64,000 nt of DNA from Thermoactinomyces vulgaris (GCF_003688725.1 NZ_REFP01000007.1:230900-294899), one strand, 5' to 3'. Counted from the stretch's first letter, positions 1-8,104 are shown. The notes: a model not told the origin generated them from the letters alone. Translations and numbers: made by a program.

Positions 1-126
1 ATAGTGAAAGTAGACGGCTATCAGGAAGAATGGGCGGAACGCTTAAGAGAGTACCTGCTTAAAAACCACCCGGCAGGCAGTGACAAGAAGATCAAGAAAG
101 AAGAATTGTTGAAATTGATTTCATAA
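1..126 (+). CDS. Imm6-like immunity protein, C-terminal part (cut by window edge)
   Basis: Frame 1 is open from the first base and ends in TAA after 41 residues. It carries the C-terminal signature shared by the other family members here: GYQEEW, then LREYLLKNHPAGS, then IKKEELL. The start lies outside the window. By family knowledge, Imm6-type proteins are small cytoplasmic proteins that neutralise polymorphic toxins delivered by neighbouring cells; that role is inferred from similarity to what I recall of the family. It is the first of at least five related copies in the window. Confidence 0.75.
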   Translation: MVKVDGYQEEWAERLREYLLKNHPAGSDKKIKKEELLKLIS

Positions 127-304
127 TTCTGTTTTGGTGATCATAAAAAGAGGCCTGCACCGGTAAAAAGATACGTTTTTTCGTTTTGGCTTGATCACCT
201 TGAAGGGGAATCCTGTCATAAGTTATATATCCAATAAGGAAATAATCAGAGTGATGTGAGACTTTTCTTCGAGAATTTAAAAAGTTGGAAAGGCGGGATT
301 TGCC

Positions 305-809
305 ATCGCATGGTATAAACATCTCAGTGAGGATGCAAAAGCGGCTTATGTATTGTGCTTATCGGAAAAGATGTTGGTTTTGACAAGAAATTACTCATGG
401 CATCGCCTGATTCGGAACGTGATGGATATGTGCTGGGAATGGGTTGAACATCGTAAATACAGTGCGGTGGAGATTTATGACGTGTTTGCTGATGAAGATG
501 ATGCACTGGTTTTCATTGAGCACTATCCGGGAGTGGTTGATAATCCTGCACTAAAATCTCTGTTTTTCTGCATATTTGACGGCATTTGTTATGTGATATG
601 GAAAGCTTATCAAACAGAGCAAGATTATTTTCCCCCCCATGCTGGAAAGCGAAAGTGATCAATCCATCGAGCTCTTTATGGAAAAAATCAGAGAAGTGGA
701 TGGCTGCCAGGAAGAATGGTCCGAACGTTTAAAGGAATATTTGCTTAAAAACTACCCGGCCGGAAGCGGCAAGAAGATTAAAAGAGAAGAGTTGTTGAAA
801 CTGATCTGA
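305..809 (+). pseudogene. Imm6-like immunity gene, frameshifted at a C7 tract
   Basis: Two frames together encode a full Imm6-like protein. The first covers WYKHLSEDAKAAY through QDYFP. The second covers MLESESDQ through the GCQEEW...LKEYLLKNYPAGS...IKREELLKLI end. They join at a run of seven C (632-638), where six would keep the frame. No ATG/GTG/TTG stands at the expected start: the codon before AWYKH is ATC, 9 bases after a GGCGGG ribosome site, and an in-frame TAA lies just upstream; a TTG at 353 is the first standard start. The sequence is very close to the copy at 2021-2572, so this is a recent duplicate. It may be dead, phase-variable, or intact apart from a sequencing error. Confidence 0.7.
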
Positions 810-1129
810 AAAAAATTTGATATTGCTAATTTGGAAGAATCTGTATCGATTGCGCCGCCTGGGTTGTTCCACCTTGCTCTTAAATTCCTTCTTTGGGCAA
901 ACACAATGTTCATCATGAGGTCCGGTTGATTTTCCAAATCCTTCTGCTCACTTCCGACTTATCTTGATTAGATTAGCACTTGTCAAAGACCAGAAAGTCT
1001 TTCATAAACATCCCTATTCACTTCCGCTTTTCCGCCTCTTCTTTTAAGTACATAATCACAGGCGGATTTCTTTTGGCGTTAAGTTTACTCAATCTTCAGT
1101 TCAATCATGAAACCAATTCTTTGATCGCT
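810..1129. other. Intergenic stretch, possible decayed coding sequence
   Basis: About 320 bases between the frameshifted Imm6-like gene and the minus-strand gene that ends at 1130. I see no convincing gene, terminator or RNA. On the minus strand, around 750-937, there is a short open stretch (MENQPDLMMNIVFAQRRN...) whose composition looks protein-like. It has no ribosome site and overlaps the neighbouring gene, so it may be a remnant of an old toxin or immunity gene. Confidence 0.3.
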
Positions 1130-1441
1130 TTATTCATTTACTTCTGCGCTTTGAAAAAGATTTTTATATTGTTTTGCCAAGTCAGGGTGGTCCAAGTAGG
1201 TATCCATGATCGTCAAAGCATCCAAAAAATGGCACTTCCGCAACTTCATGATGGTTTGTATACTCAACCCTTCAACCAGTGGTTCATCAGAGACGGCTTG
1301 ATGATCCAGCCATTCATCAAAAGGCTTTTGAAGCCGATCTGTCACCTTGTCTAAAAGGGATATCATCGCTTCAATTTCATGATCATGCCATCCTTCTCTT
1401 TGTAAAACTCTGATTAATTTTCTCTCATTGAATTCAAGCAT
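1130..1441 (-). CDS. Small unknown protein, paralogue of the gene at 1543
   Basis: 103 residues, ATG start with an AGGAGGT site 8 bases upstream on the minus strand. No recognised domain; predicted to be mostly helical and acidic, cytoplasmic, no signal or membrane segment. It is clearly related to the divergently transcribed protein at 1543-1857. Both begin ML(E/S)F(N/D)E, share DRLQ...(D/M)(E/Q)W, and share the C-terminal pattern (N/D)ALTIM(D/N)...DP(D/N)LA. A role in the surrounding immunity-gene array is inferred from position only. Confidence 0.7.
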   Translation of the reverse strand: MLEFNERKLIRVLQREGWHDHEIEAMISLLDKVTDRLQKPFDEWLDHQAVSDEPLVEGLSIQTIMKLRKCHFLDALTIMDTYLDHPDLAKQYKNLFQSAEVNE

Positions 1442-1542
1442 TTGTTTACCTCCTGATTTTTTAAACTATAATTAATTATACTTATCGTTTGGATGATTTT
1501 CTTATTTTATTATCTTGAACGTTAGCTCAGGAGGGAGAACTT

Positions 1543-1857
1543 TTGCTGAGTTTTGATGAAAATCAACTTAAATCTGTTTTGATTGAAGAAGAAGGAATTG
1601 AGGAATCGAAAACATCCTTTATCATAGAAAACCTGAAAAAATTGGACGATCGGCTTCAGGAAACGATGGATCAGTGGATGAAGGATCGGAGCATCTCTAA
1701 TTTCAATGTTGAAGGTGTTGATTTAAAGTTCATCATGGAAAAAGGGAAAGTAAATTTTCATAACGCGTTGACCATCATGAACGCTTTTTTGTATGATCCG
1801 AATTTAGCGGAAACTTATAGAAAAAATCCATACGCTTTTTCAGGGCCTATGCGATGA
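1543..1857 (+). CDS. Small unknown protein, divergent paralogue of the gene at 1130
   Basis: 104 residues from a TTG start; a strong GGAGGGA site lies 8 bases upstream and no better start is in frame. Same family as the 1130-1441 gene, with which it forms a head-to-head pair separated by only about 100 bases, so the two promoters sit between them. The C-terminus matches through ALTIMNAFLYDPNLAETY and then ends in an unrelated tail (SGPMR). I recognise no known family. The arrangement suggests an inverted duplication. Confidence 0.7.
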   Translation: MLSFDENQLKSVLIEEEGIEESKTSFIIENLKKLDDRLQETMDQWMKDRSISNFNVEGVDLKFIMEKGKVNFHNALTIMNAFLYDPNLAETYRKNPYAFSGPMR

Positions 1858-2020
1858 AAAAAGGTTGGTTCATCACTTTCTTTGATTTTCTTAGCGCATG
1901 CCCATCGGAAAATTTGGAAGGGAAGGGTGGTTATTCTTTTCGGATCACTCTCCGAACAACTTCTCTTCCCACGATTCCGCCAGCTTTCATCGTCCCTCCG
2001 ATGATCGCTTGACCGGTATC

Positions 2021-2572
2021 ATGTTTGGAATTCTAAAAGTTGGAAAGGCGGGACTTGCCATCGCTTGGTATGAACATCTCAGTGAGGATGCAAAAGCAGC
2101 TTATGTATTGTGCTTATCGGAAAAGATATTGGTTTTGACAAGAAGTTACCCGTGGCATCAATTGATTCGGAACATGATGGATATGTGTTGGGAATGGGTT
2201 GAAGGGAAAAAGTATGGTGCAGATGATCTGTATTATCAGTTTGATGACGAAGAAGACGGACTCATTTTTATTGAAGGAGAGAAGGAAGTGGCGGAAAGCC
2301 CGCAATTCATGCTCATTCTCCATACGATTCTGGAAGCAATTTGTTACATAGTGTGGCAAGCTTATAAGTATGAAAAGAAAGATTATCTTCCGCAAATCCT
2401 TGACTTGGTGAGTGATGAATCGATAGAAATGGATTTTATGGCAAAAATAAAGCGAATTCATGGTTATCAAGAAGAATGGTCTGAACATTTAAAAGAATAC
2501 TTGCTAAAAAATTACCCTGCCAGAAGTGATAAGCAAATCAAAAGAGAAGAATTGTTGAAGTTAATTTTATAA
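2021..2572 (+). CDS. Imm6-like immunity protein
   Basis: Full-length member of the local Imm6-like family. From the family-equivalent first residue (IAWYEHLSEDAKAAY) it is 170 residues long. The N-terminal half has LSEKILVL and MCWEWVEGKKYGADDLY; the C-terminal block is GYQEEW...LKEYLLKNYPA...IKREELLKLIL. The start is uncertain. ATG 2021 gives MFGILKVGKAG before the conserved part, while at the expected start after the GGCGGGA site there is an ATC codon, just as in the copy at 305. The upstream reading frame stays open to 1898, but that part looks non-coding. Nearest relative in the window is the frameshifted copy at 305-809. Confidence 0.75.
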   Translation: MFGILKVGKAGLAIAWYEHLSEDAKAAYVLCLSEKILVLTRSYPWHQLIRNMMDMCWEWVEGKKYGADDLYYQFDDEEDGLIFIEGEKEVAESPQFMLILHTILEAICYIVWQAYKYEKKDYLPQILDLVSDESIEMDFMAKIKRIHGYQEEWSEHLKEYLLKNYPARSDKQIKREELLKLIL

Positions 2573-2587
2573 AGACGATGGAGGATT

Positions 2588-2700
2588 AAGCATTCAAGAT
2601 AAATTCAAAGTTTTTTCCAATCCAACTTGGGAAACCGTTTATGAATTTTTGGAAATCATGGATGGATTTGACCGAATCCTTTCCACGTGAATTTTTAATG
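2588..2700 (+). pseudogene. Decayed fragment related to the gene at 3816
   Basis: A short frame reads IQDKFKVFSNPTWETVYEFL, then EIMDGFD, before a TGA. It matches the N-terminal pattern of the gene at 3816-4261 (NPDWKQIKSYLDQVDG): NP-x-W, hydrophobic spacing, DG. Beyond the stop, to about 2760, another frame has pieces such as NYQCDG that could be further remnants. No intact gene remains. This is an inference from a short match. Confidence 0.4.
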
Positions 2701-2766
2701 AAAAAATCAGATTGGCTTTCTGGAGAATGTGGATTTTGAAAATTATCAATGTGACGGGGGATCTTG

Positions 2767-3291
2767 ATGGGGAAATGGTATCAGAAAGTAAACATGGATG
2801 CAAAAGCCGCTTATTATTTAACGTTGTCAGAAAAAATATCGGAACCATTGGATTTTGGTGATGATTGGGATGCGGTTATCAGAAAATCCATCAATCTTTG
2901 TTGGGAATGGGTTGAGGCGAAGATGCATGATTCTTATGCCATGTATGATGGACTGACGGATGAAGACGAGGGTTTTTATGTTCTTTCAACTTTGGACGGT
3001 GTCTTCCAAGATGATTTGCAAGCGGAATCGGCGTATTGGTGTTTGTTCTTTGCCGTATCTTATACCTTAAAGCAAGCATTAATATTTGAAAACAAGGAAC
3101 ATCATGGTCCGCAAGAACTCGAATCCGTCAATGACGATTCCACCTATATTCAGTTTATGGAAGAAATCAAAAAAACAGAAGGCTACCAAGAAGAGTGGTC
3201 CCGGCGTTTAAAAGAGCACTTGCTTAAAAATTACCCAGCCGGAAGTGACGAGCAAATCAAAAGAGAAGAATTGTTGGCTTTGATTGTATAA
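2767..3291 (+). CDS. Imm6-like immunity protein
   Basis: 174 residues; ATG start with a GGGGG site 7 bases upstream (a TTG directly before it is possible). Conserved N-terminus GKWYQKVNMDAKAAY and LSEKI, central LCWEWVEAK, acidic middle, and C-terminal GYQEEW...LKEHLLKNYPAGS...IKREELL. The acidic, helical, soluble character suits a toxin-binding protein. No cognate toxin gene lies next to it, so it is probably an orphan immunity gene protecting against toxins of other strains. It is followed by a terminator-like hairpin that resembles those after other copies. Confidence 0.78.
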   Translation: MGKWYQKVNMDAKAAYYLTLSEKISEPLDFGDDWDAVIRKSINLCWEWVEAKMHDSYAMYDGLTDEDEGFYVLSTLDGVFQDDLQAESAYWCLFFAVSYTLKQALIFENKEHHGPQELESVNDDSTYIQFMEEIKKTEGYQEEWSRRLKEHLLKNYPAGSDEQIKREELLALIV

Positions 3292-3316
3292 ATGTATGAT
3301 TGAATAGAAGTATAAG

Positions 3317-3356
3317 TGAGGCTTGTTCTTTTTCACCGGAGCAGGCCTTTGGCTTG
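3317..3356 (+). terminator. Terminator-like hairpin after Imm6-like gene
   Basis: Inverted repeat AGGCTTGTTC / GAGCAGGCCT around a loop containing CACCGG, followed by a weak T-rich stretch. The same core (…CACCGG…, then TTGGCTTGG) recurs after the gene ending at 4904 and, degraded, at about 150-205, so the 3' flank was duplicated together with the genes. Confidence 0.5.
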
Positions 3357-3398
3357 GTTAAAAATGCAAGTGGATTTGTAAATGGGGGAAAATAATAG

Positions 3399-3803
3399 AT
3401 GAACTGTCTGTACTCCCGATTAAAAAGACTGCTGGAAATCACTGAATCTGAAGAATATGACATTGATTCGAGGAATTATCCACTGTTGGAGAAAAAATGC
3501 GAGGCAATGATTGGCGAAATCAGGGGGTATTTGGAAACATCGGCATCCAAGGATGAAATCGAAGACATTATTAAATCATATCCAGCAATTGTGTATTTAT
3601 TGCGAGTTGATTTGGCATTTGACTTATTTCACCAAGCATTCATGCTGGGATCTCTGGACAAAGATGTAATCATCGCATTTGCCCGTTTCATTTATGCGTA
3701 TGGCCCGGATTGGGATGAAGAATCGAAGCGAATTGAGGAATTTGTAGCTGAAAATAAACTTGAAGAGGCCGTAAAAATCGCCTTATCGGTAAAGTATGAT
3801 TGA
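3399..3803 (+). CDS. Small helical unknown protein in the immunity array
   Basis: 134 residues, ATG start after a GGGGGA site. No signal peptide or membrane segment; almost all helical and acidic (EESKRIEEFVAENKLEEAVKIAL at the C-terminus). I do not recognise the family. Its place between Imm6-like genes and an NPxW-type gene suggests another orphan immunity protein, but that rests on context only. Confidence 0.6.
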   Translation: MNCLYSRLKRLLEITESEEYDIDSRNYPLLEKKCEAMIGEIRGYLETSASKDEIEDIIKSYPAIVYLLRVDLAFDLFHQAFMLGSLDKDVIIAFARFIYAYGPDWDEESKRIEEFVAENKLEEAVKIALSVKYD

Positions 3804-3815
3804 ACAGGTGATCGA

Positions 3816-4261
3816 ATGAGTAAATGGGAACTAAGCCAGGTGGCGGGAAAGAAAAGATTAAAAATCCGGATTGGAAACAAATCAAAAGTTACTTGGATCA
3901 AGTGGATGGGGACCAAGTGGGTTGTGATTACTTTGATACTTTATATTTAACCAACCCGGATTTTGGCGACATGACCGTCACCGGGGGAAATGAAATCGAT
4001 GGTCGCCGACTGTACGCAGTATCATTTTTCCCGATAGAATTTGATTATCGCATACAATATTGTTTGGCAAATCCTGAGGTTCAAACACGAGATGAAGAAT
4101 TTGAAATGATCACAACCCAAGGAGTGGGAGCGGATTATAACAAGGAATGGTTGGTGGAATATGATCCGATGATTCAAGCTTTTAAACATTTCTTTGAAAC
4201 AGGAAAACTTGACGATGCACTAATTTGGGAAGATTTAGCACACAGAGTCCTTAAAAAATGA
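3816..4261 (+). CDS. Small immunity-like protein, probable frameshift near the start
   Basis: The body reads KEKIKNPDWKQIKSYLDQVDG and continues with an acidic alpha/beta sequence (DYFDTLYLTNPDFGDMTVTGG...FEMITTQGVGAD) to TGA at 4261. An ATG at 3824 opens this frame but has no ribosome site. ATG 3816, after AGGTG, reads MSKWELSQV in another frame and would join perfectly (…SQVGGKEKIKNP) if one G were restored in the GTGGCGGG run near 3830. I think 3816 is the true start and that one base is missing. The family is not identified; a decayed relative lies at 2588-2700. Confidence 0.6.
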
Positions 4262-4391
4262 AAAAATCGTTCCGATGTGTTTAAAAGTCATGTCAACGAT
4301 CCATCAAGGGTGAAGTATGAAAAGGTAAATGAAGAGGCCGAAGCTGCATATTTGCAGATTCATACTCCCGGGAAAGGGTGAAAGAGGTGCC

Positions 4392-4904
4392 ATGAGTTGG
4401 TACACCCAAATCAATGAAGAGGCTCGGGTGGCTTATTTATTGAGTTTAACAGAGAAAATCTTGGATCAAGTAACCAAAGGTCCCGCTGATGCCCGAAAAG
4501 CCGTTGATATGTGCTGGGCATGGGTCGAAGAGAAGAAATATGATGGCGGTGATCTTTACCTTGTATTTGAAAATGAAGAAGATGGCGGAGTCTCCATGTT
4601 TTATGAAGATGAAGTGGATGAGGAAAATTCTCAGCAGGCAGGTATGTGGTTATGCATCAATTATGCATTGGAGTACACCATCTGGCAGGCGTATAAATTT
4701 GAGTATGGTGATGATTGTTTTGTCCCACAACCCATTGAAATTGTTGATGATGAAATAATTGATGAATTTACAAAAGAAATAGCAAAAACAGAAGGCTACC
4801 AAGAAGAGTGGGCCAAGTGTTTAAAGGAATACCTGCTGAAACATTATCCGGCAGGAAGTGAAAAGAAGATTAAAAGAGAACAGTTGTTGGACTTGATTGC
4901 ATAA
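4392..4904 (+). CDS. Imm6-like immunity protein
   Basis: 170 residues from ATG 4392, with an AAAGAGGTG site 3-4 bases upstream. It shows the family's features in order: SWYTQINEEARVAY, LTEKIL, MCWAWVEEKKYDGGDLY, an acidic centre, PQPIEIVDDE, GYQEEW, LKEYLLKHYPAGS and IKREQLL. The VDDE segment before the C-terminal block is shared with the copy at 34205. Intact and probably functional. It is the last gene of the array, converging on the dikinase gene across a shared terminator. Confidence 0.8.
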   Translation: MSWYTQINEEARVAYLLSLTEKILDQVTKGPADARKAVDMCWAWVEEKKYDGGDLYLVFENEEDGGVSMFYEDEVDEENSQQAGMWLCINYALEYTIWQAYKFEYGDDCFVPQPIEIVDDEIIDEFTKEIAKTEGYQEEWAKCLKEYLLKHYPAGSEKKIKREQLLDLIA

Positions 4905-4910
4905 TTGTTG

Positions 4911-4946
4911 TAAAGAAGCCCGCACCGGTGAAGAAGGAGCGGGCTT
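4911..4946. terminator. Bidirectional terminator
   Basis: GC-rich inverted repeat AGCCCGC ... GCGGGCT with T-rich flanks on both strands, located between the convergent immunity gene (+) and dikinase gene (-). Confidence 0.7.
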
Positions 4947-4959
4947 TGGCTTGGTGAAA

Positions 4960-7620
4960 TTATTCCTTTTTATCCTCCAGGATTTCGACATAGCCGTTGG
5001 TTCCGTCAACACGGATGTATTGGCCATCTTTTAAGATTTGGGTTGCCTTTTCCACGCTGACGACCGCGGGGATGCCGTATTCCCGGGCAACGACGGATCC
5101 GTGGGTCATCATTCCCCCGACTTCGGTGATGAGCGCTTTGGCGGAATGGAACAAGGGGGTCCAACCAGGATCGGTGTAGGGAGCGACCAGGATCTCTCCT
5201 TTGTTTAATGTTCCTTCTTCCAACCGGCGGATGACTTTGACATACCCTTCCACCACCCCGGCTGATGCCGGAATGCCCACCAGAGCGCCCGGCGGGGCAT
5301 CTTTGTTTTCCACACCTCCATTGAAGGTTTCCCCTTCGCTGGTGATGATCCGGGGAGGCGTGAAATTCCGGTATACTTTTTCCTCTTCTTTGCGCCTGTC
5401 GATACGTCTGATAGCTTCGTCCCCAGCCAACCGGTTTTCCAACAGTCGGATCAATTCGTCAAGCGTGAGGTAAAAGACATCCTCTTTTTGTTTCAGGATA
5501 CCTTTTTCACTCAGTTTTTGCGCTTCTTCCAAAATCGCTTCCCGGTACAGCTCAAAATAGCGGATCATAATATATTTGGGCAATTCCCGGATACCCACCG
5601 TATTTCGGAAAATGGCGATCCACCGGGAAAGTTTTCTGGCTTTCCGGGCTCCGCCGCGGGTTGCTTTGACTTTTTCCAGCAAGGACTGGATGGCTTCCTG
5701 TGCTTCTTTTTCCCCTTGTTTAAATTTTTCGCGGTGCTCCCCGGGGGCATTGTTTTTCATATGGCTGAGAATGGACGGAATGAGCATGGCGGGCGCTTCT
5801 TTGTAGCGGACCCGGGTGATGTCGATCTCACCGGGTGCCCGCATCCCGAACTTTTTCATGAACCGGTCCAGTTCGGCTTGGAAAGCTGCACCGCCTTCCA
5901 CATGGTTAAGCCCTTCATAAAAATTGTGGTCTTCTGCTTGCTCCAGATAGCGGACCACGTCGGGATAACGTCTGGCTGCATCCGCCAAATCCCCGATCAT
6001 CAGCCCCATTTCGCTGGTGATATTACCGGGGGGAGACTTTTCAATGGCGTGATCCCAAGCCTCTTCGCCCATCCATTTTTTGATTTTCCTTTTGATCACC
6101 GCCAGAGCGATCACTCCGGTGTAGGTATAGGCCAACGGATCGGGAATGGTTTTGAACAAGGTATGATCCCGGATCAACCGGATGCGTTCGGCCCCGGCGT
6201 GTTTGGACAATTCCTTTTTGAAGCGGGCCAGGACTTGTTCAAAAGTGGAATAGGCCCGCTTCACAATCTGATTCGGATCTTCAAAGTACCATGTCCGAAT
6301 CATTCTGGGAATGATGTTTCCGTAGATACTCATGATTACTTTAATGGGACGCAAAGCTTGTTTCAATGCACCCCGCTTTGGCGTGAATCGTTGGAAGTCT
6401 TCACTTTGGATCACTTTTTTCAGCACCAGGATGCTGTCATCGGCGAGGGTGCTTTGCAGGATCTTCTGCTGCACGGGCTTTAAAAACAAGTAACTGGAAC
6501 AATCCCAGAAAAGACGTCCCCCTGTTTCCACAAACGGCGTCGTTTCATCATCAAAGGGGATGAGGGACTGGAACATAGAGATCCCGAGCGGTTTCATATA
6601 ATCGGTCATCATTTGCGAGTGCCCCACGGACAGATATACCCGGTAGCCTTCATTTTTTCGGGTAGGGATCGGATACAAGGAAGTGATCGGCCGGCTCTGA
6701 AGCAGGTAAAGGTTATTGCCTTCCAAACACCATTCCATATCTTGTTCCGAGCCGAAATGTTTCTCCACTTTTTTTCCCAGCGCTGCCAAGGCAAGAATTT
6801 TTTCATCCGGGAGCACCTGTTTTTGGCGAAGTTCCGGAGAAAGTTCCCGGACTTCGGTACCGCCTTCCGGGAGAGGAAAAACCCCTTTTTCTTTCTTGGC
6901 AATTTGTTTTTGGATGATTTCGTTGTCCCGCACTTTGTACAAATCGGCGGTTACAATCCCGGAAACCAGTGCTTCCCCCAATCCGAAACCGGCATCGATG
7001 GAGACCGTGCGCCGGTGTCCCGTGACCGGGTCGGCGGTAAACAGGATGCTTGACACGTCCGGAAAGACCATCCGTTGGACGACGACGGCCAAGGAAACGG
7101 AGTGATGATCAAAACCGTTTTTGAGGCGGTAGACAATGGCCCGGTCGGTAAAAAGGGAGGCCCAGCATTTTTTGACGGCCTTTAAAAGCGGTTCTTCTCC
7201 CTTGACGTTTAAGTAAGTTTCCTGCTGGCCGGCAAAAGAGGCATGGGGCAAGTCTTCAGCCGTTGCGCTGGAGCGGACGGCATAGGCATGCCCGGTTCCC
7301 AATTCCGTCCAAGCCCCGATGATTTCAGATTTTATTGAAGCGGGAAATTCCAGGGACTCAAAAAATTCCCGCACTTTTTGTCCGATTGAACGAATGGCGT
7401 CCAACTGATCGGGTTTCAGCTCATTCAAGCGATCCAACCAGTTTTTGAGCTCATCTTGTTCATCCATGATCCGGCGGTAAGCGCCGGTGGTGATGCAAAA
7501 CCCAGGGGGCACCGGAAATCCGGCTTTGGCCAATTCTCCCAGATTGGCTCCTTTTCCCCCGGCCATCGGCAAGCTGTGGCGATCCATTTCCTCAAAACGC
7601 AAAACATAATTCAAAGTCAT
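4960..7620 (-). CDS. PEP-utilising dikinase: rifampin phosphotransferase / PEP-synthase-like
   Basis: 886 residues, ATG with AAGGAAG ribosome site. An N-terminal ATP-grasp domain (about 1-315) shows GGKGANLGEL, PVPPGFC, AVRSSATAED, GLGEALVSG and LLQSRPIT. A central region (about 330-765) follows. The C-terminal swivelling phosphohistidine domain (about 775-886) has MTHGSVVAREYGIPAVV, with His as phosphate carrier. There is no TIM-barrel PEP/pyruvate domain after the His domain. That order and length fit the rifampin phosphotransferase (Rph) class, which moves the beta-phosphate of ATP to rifamycins, better than true PpsA. Annotation as 'PEP synthase' is common for this family. Single-gene unit, apparently under a c-di-AMP riboswitch. 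The actual substrate is unknown. Confidence 0.88.
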   Translation of the reverse strand: MTLNYVLRFEEMDRHSLPMAGGKGANLGELAKAGFPVPPGFCITTGAYRRIMDEQDELKNWLDRLNELKPDQLDAIRSIGQKVREFFESLEFPASIKSEIIGAWTELGTGHAYAVRSSATAEDLPHASFAGQQETYLNVKGEEPLLKAVKKCWASLFTDRAIVYRLKNGFDHHSVSLAVVVQRMVFPDVSSILFTADPVTGHRRTVSIDAGFGLGEALVSGIVTADLYKVRDNEIIQKQIAKKEKGVFPLPEGGTEVRELSPELRQKQVLPDEKILALAALGKKVEKHFGSEQDMEWCLEGNNLYLLQSRPITSLYPIPTRKNEGYRVYLSVGHSQMMTDYMKPLGISMFQSLIPFDDETTPFVETGGRLFWDCSSYLFLKPVQQKILQSTLADDSILVLKKVIQSEDFQRFTPKRGALKQALRPIKVIMSIYGNIIPRMIRTWYFEDPNQIVKRAYSTFEQVLARFKKELSKHAGAERIRLIRDHTLFKTIPDPLAYTYTGVIALAVIKRKIKKWMGEEAWDHAIEKSPPGNITSEMGLMIGDLADAARRYPDVVRYLEQAEDHNFYEGLNHVEGGAAFQAELDRFMKKFGMRAPGEIDITRVRYKEAPAMLIPSILSHMKNNAPGEHREKFKQGEKEAQEAIQSLLEKVKATRGGARKARKLSRWIAIFRNTVGIRELPKYIMIRYFELYREAILEEAQKLSEKGILKQKEDVFYLTLDELIRLLENRLAGDEAIRRIDRRKEEEKVYRNFTPPRIITSEGETFNGGVENKDAPPGALVGIPASAGVVEGYVKVIRRLEEGTLNKGEILVAPYTDPGWTPLFHSAKALITEVGGMMTHGSVVAREYGIPAVVSVEKATQILKDGQYIRVDGTNGYVEILEDKKE

Positions 7621-7720
7621 TCACTTCCTTTTTCAAAAATACGTTAACGGGTCTCATGGGATCTTGGAATCACTTTGTTTTTTAAGGAAATATATTGATG
7701 ACCACCTTGCCTTATACAAT

Positions 7721-7757
7721 AAGCCGCAAGAAGGAAGACTTCCTGCGGCTTTTTTTG
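7721..7757. terminator. Hairpin between riboswitch and dikinase gene
   Basis: Stem GCCGCA...GGAAG / CTTCC...TGCGGC. On the plus strand it is followed by seven T; on the minus strand, the direction of the riboswitch and dikinase gene, it is followed by the weaker tract TTATTGTAT. It sits about 40-70 bases downstream of the aptamer on the minus strand, where an expression platform is expected, so it may be the regulated terminator. Confidence 0.5.
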
Positions 7758-7789
7758 CACCACAAAAGAAACCGTGGCTTCAGCACGAT

Positions 7790-7930
7790 GTCACTCCTCC
7801 TCTCAGAACGCTTGCGAGGTTAGCTGACGGATTCGGGTGTTGAGAGTCACCCTACCCGGACAAACGGTTTGCCCGGGATTCACCCCGGAATAGGTGGTTC
7901 CCCCGCTCCCATCATGGGATTCAGCGATTT
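7790..7930 (-). promoter_or_regulatory. ydaO/yuaA-type c-di-AMP riboswitch
   Basis: Read on the minus strand, this segment has the hallmark blocks of the ydaO class. CGCTGAATCCCATGATGGGAG and GCGGGGGAACC open it, GGGGTGAATCC lies in the middle, and the 3' end is CGTCAGCTAACCTCGCAAGC followed by GTTCTGAGAGGAG. Recognition is from memory of the family consensus. These riboswitches usually turn genes off when c-di-AMP is high. The first gene downstream on this strand is the dikinase, whose start lies about 170 bases away. Confidence 0.88.
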
Positions 7931-8104
7931 TTATGAAGAGATTTATTCAGATTGAAATCATCTTACTCCCCGGTAAAAGGGTTGTAAAACAGAATCAAAG
8001 GCGATGGGTTTTCATTTCCGGCGTTTTGGTCCTTCTCATGCTGTTTTTGTTTTGTTTTCTCATTATTGTGGAGGATTTCGGGAGAAAATGTGTGTACTAG
8101 AAAA

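Noticed and set aside
980-1354. 124-residue plus-strand reading frame
   Set aside because: It lies opposite the well-supported small gene at 1130-1441, which has a good ribosome site and a paralogue.
5488-6483. 331-residue reading frame opposite the dikinase gene
   Set aside because: Composition (many Phe, His, Gly) is typical of an antisense shadow of the conserved dikinase; no ribosome site.
4960-7620. True PEP synthase (ppsA) call for the dikinase
   Set aside because: No C-terminal TIM-barrel domain; the phosphohistidine domain is last, as in rifampin phosphotransferases.
7894-8100. 68-residue plus-strand reading frame with a hydrophobic stretch
   Set aside because: It begins inside the riboswitch, has no ribosome site and leads into the terminator of the opposite operon; probably chance.
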